Assembly: GCA_018222695.1 (NCBI GenBank)
Contig: JAAEZV010000091.1
Span: 1 to 6,689, forward strand
Length of the DNA stretch: 6,689 nucleotides
Direction of reading: 5' to 3'
From: Gammaproteobacteria bacterium
GTDB lineage: Bacteria; Pseudomonadota; Gammaproteobacteria; Pseudomonadales; Halieaceae
The notes below the pieces were generated by a model. That model did no database searches. It saw only the letters and a program-made list of their open reading frames with translations, and was not told the origin of the DNA. This document shows positions 5,294-6,689 of this stretch, piece by piece; position 1 is the stretch's first letter, and every line of letters begins with the position of its first letter. Position numbers and translations under genes: made by a program.

Positions 5294-6667
5294 TTAGGCT
5301 CTAGCGCGAGCGGGCTTCCGGTTGCGGCCGCCGCGATTGGCTGCCTGGCCGCCCTGCCTTGCCGACTGTCCACCCTGGCGTTTGTCCGACTGACTACCGC
5401 GGTGCTTTTTGGCGCCAGACTTTGCCTTATTGGAGGGGCGCTTACCGCCGGTTTTATTTGGAGGGCGCTTACCGTTGGTTTTATTGGAGGGCCGCTTACC
5501 ACTGGATTTGACTGGCTTGGTCGGCAAACGATGCTCGGGCTCAAAACCCTCGATCTCTTCCCGCGGGATAGACTTTTTAATCAGTCTCTCGATTTTCTGA
5601 AGCTGGGACACTTCGTCTGCGCTCACTAGCGAGAGCGCGATGCCCGCCTCTCCCGCTCGGCCTGTTCGCCCGATGCGGTGCACATAATCTTCCGCGACAT
5701 GGGGTAGATCAAAGTTCACGACCCGGGGTAACTGTTGAATATCAATCCCCCGCGCAGCAATGTCGGTCGCCACTAATACTTGTAGTCGACCATCCTTGAA
5801 CTGCTTGAGAGAACGGGTGCGTGAGCCCTGTGTTTTATCGCCATGAATCGAGTCGCTACTGATGCCGGCCTTGCACAACTTGCGCGATATCTTGTCAGCG
5901 CCATGTTTGGTCCGCGAGAAGACCAGTACCTGGCCCCATCGCTCGCTGGTCACCAAGTGCTTCAGCAGATCTGTCTTGCGCGTTTTGTCGACGGGGTAAA
6001 CAGTCTGATCAATGCGGCTTACCGTGGTATTGGCGGGTGTGACCTGAATTTTTTGTGGCTGATGCAGGAACTCGCCTGCCAAGGACTCGATCTCACGGGA
6101 AAACGTTGCCGAAAACATCAGGGTCTGGCGCTTTTTAGGCAACTCCGCGTGGATGCGACGCATCGCGGGAATGAAACCCATGTCGAGCATTCTGTCGGCC
6201 TCGTCGAGCACCCACATCCTTACATGGTCGAGCCGCACCGCACCCTGCCCCAGCAAATCTAAGAGGCGGCCGGGGGTGGCAACTAAAATATCGGTGCCAC
6301 GCGCGAGATGGCGGATCTGGGGTCGGATGTTGACGCCACCACACACCATCTGGCTGTGCAGTTTGAGTCCCGCACCGTAGCCACGGATGCCATCGGCGAT
6401 CTGCGCTGCGAGCTCCCGGGTGGGGGTCAGAATTAAACAACTGACGTCTTTCGGCCCCGGGCGCGCGCCCCCCTTGAGCATATGAAGCACAGGTAGCGTA
6501 AAAGCAGCTGTTTTGCCCGTTCCCGTTTGCGCTGCCGCCATCAGGTCGCAACCCGACAGCACTTGCGGAATGGCCTTGGCCTGAATCGGCGAGGGCGTGT
6601 CGTAACCCTTGGCCGTAATGTTTTGTATGAGCTTGGCGTTCAGGCCCAGCTCGTTAAATGCGGTCAT
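5294..6667 (-). CDS. rhlE: ATP-dependent DEAD-box RNA helicase, RhlE type
   Basis: The protein has 457 residues with the complete superfamily 2 core. The Q motif GYDTPSPIQ is at 21-29, motif I AQTGTGKT at 46-53, Ia PTRELA at 82-87, TPGR at 131-134, and DEAD at 155-158. SAT is at 186-188, motif IV VLVFSRTKH at 247-255, V ATDIAARGID at 300-309, and VI HRIGRTGRAG at 330-339. It unwinds short RNA duplexes in the cytoplasm. In the RhlE group it is tied to ribosome assembly and RNA turnover, often in the cold. The start FNELGLNAKL and the absence of a DbpA or CsdA RNA-binding domain favour RhlE. From about residue 380 the protein becomes a disordered Lys/Arg/Gly tail with three GKRPxNKxx repeats and two QGGQ repeats, a likely non-specific RNA-binding extension. 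The ATG at 6667 has only a weak GAG upstream; the promoter lies beyond the right edge. A link to the acyl-CoA genes downstream is unlikely to be functional. Confidence 0.95.
   Translation of the reverse strand: MTAFNELGLNAKLIQNITAKGYDTPSPIQAKAIPQVLSGCDLMAAAQTGTGKTAAFTLPVLHMLKGGARPGPKDVSCLILTPTRELAAQIADGIRGYGAGLKLHSQMVCGGVNIRPQIRHLARGTDILVATPGRLLDLLGQGAVRLDHVRMWVLDEADRMLDMGFIPAMRRIHAELPKKRQTLMFSATFSREIESLAGEFLHQPQKIQVTPANTTVSRIDQTVYPVDKTRKTDLLKHLVTSERWGQVLVFSRTKHGADKISRKLCKAGISSDSIHGDKTQGSRTRSLKQFKDGRLQVLVATDIAARGIDIQQLPRVVNFDLPHVAEDYVHRIGRTGRAGEAGIALSLVSADEVSQLQKIERLIKKSIPREEIEGFEPEHRLPTKPVKSSGKRPSNKTNGKRPPNKTGGKRPSNKAKSGAKKHRGSQSDKRQGGQSARQGGQAANRGGRNRKPARARA
5420..5500 (-). repeat. Three tandem 27-base repeats in the rhlE tail
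   Basis: Units at 5500-5474, 5473-5447 and 5446-5420 encode GKRPSNKTN, GKRPPNKTG and GKRPSNKAK (residues 390-416). Units 1 and 2 agree at 21 of 27 bases and units 1 and 3 at 22 of 27, with the AAGCG-type region encoding GKRP best kept. The repeats stay in frame and probably arose by slippage duplication. Copy number is likely to vary between strains. Confidence 0.85.
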
Positions 6668-6689
6668 CGTATGCTCTATGTTGAGTATC

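Noticed and set aside
5245..5544. Open minus-strand frame of 99 codons overlapping the rhlE 3' end and the downstream gap
   Set aside because: It is a frame shadow of the rhlE tandem repeats. It has low-complexity Pro/Ser composition, no ribosome site and no recognisable domain.
5402..5629. Open plus-strand frames antisense to the rhlE repeat tail
   Set aside because: The repeated glycine-rich pattern (GGxLT, EGRLPL) is simply the complement of the 27-base repeats. There is no ribosome site or independent support.
5843..6262. 139-codon plus-strand frame antisense to rhlE
   Set aside because: It lies wholly inside the conserved helicase core, whose motifs are intact on the other strand. The length is expected from GC-rich third positions.
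1..6689. Defence system, mobile element, CRISPR array, tRNA or riboswitch
   Set aside because: I looked on both strands and saw no transposase, integrase, regular spacer-repeat array, tRNA-like cloverleaf or recognisable riboswitch core. The window is filled by six conventional genes and short gaps.

Overview
The base composition is moderately GC-rich. The window carries an RhlE-type DEAD-box helicase, fatty-acid or acyl-CoA type enzymes and a PhyH-family oxygenase, all with typical Gram-negative Shine-Dalgarno spacing. This suggests the chromosome of an aerobic gammaproteobacterium, possibly a marine Halieaceae/Cellvibrionales-like lineage. That placement is inferred from protein style, not from a marker gene. 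There are no RNA genes, insertion sequences, CRISPR arrays or phage genes, and the region looks like ordinary core or near-core chromosome.

Layout from left to right: (1) a minus-strand pair at 1-1138, in which a membrane-anchored DJ-1/PfpI (Hsp31-like) protein is followed 5 bases later by a small membrane protein (DUF4345-like) that runs off the left edge. (2) A roughly 200-base divergent promoter region at 1139-1336. (3) A single plus-strand gene at 1337-2185 for a phytanoyl-CoA dioxygenase-family Fe(II)/2-oxoglutarate oxygenase. (4) A strong symmetric terminator hairpin at 2235-2262 that can serve both converging transcripts. (5) Three minus-strand genes, in transcription order rhlE (6667-5294), an AMP-binding acyl-CoA synthetase (5220-3631) and a thiolase (3519-2278).

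The synthetase and thiolase fit the two ends of an acyl-CoA degradation route: activation of a carboxylic acid to its CoA ester, then thiolytic cleavage of a 3-ketoacyl-CoA. The acyl-CoA dehydrogenase, hydratase and hydroxyacyl-CoA dehydrogenase steps must be encoded elsewhere. The 73-base and 111-base gaps between these genes hold inverted repeats that could be operators or RNA structures, so the three genes need not be one simple operon.

I see no convincing new biological system. The most useful leads are small non-coding structures: nested inverted repeats ending 2 bases before the synthetase start codon, a compact palindrome in the thiolase leader, and a helical-turn direct repeat over the putative PfpI promoter. 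There is also a tandem-repeat basic tail on the helicase and a membrane-tethered, presumably extracytoplasmic DJ-1-family protein coupled to a small membrane partner.
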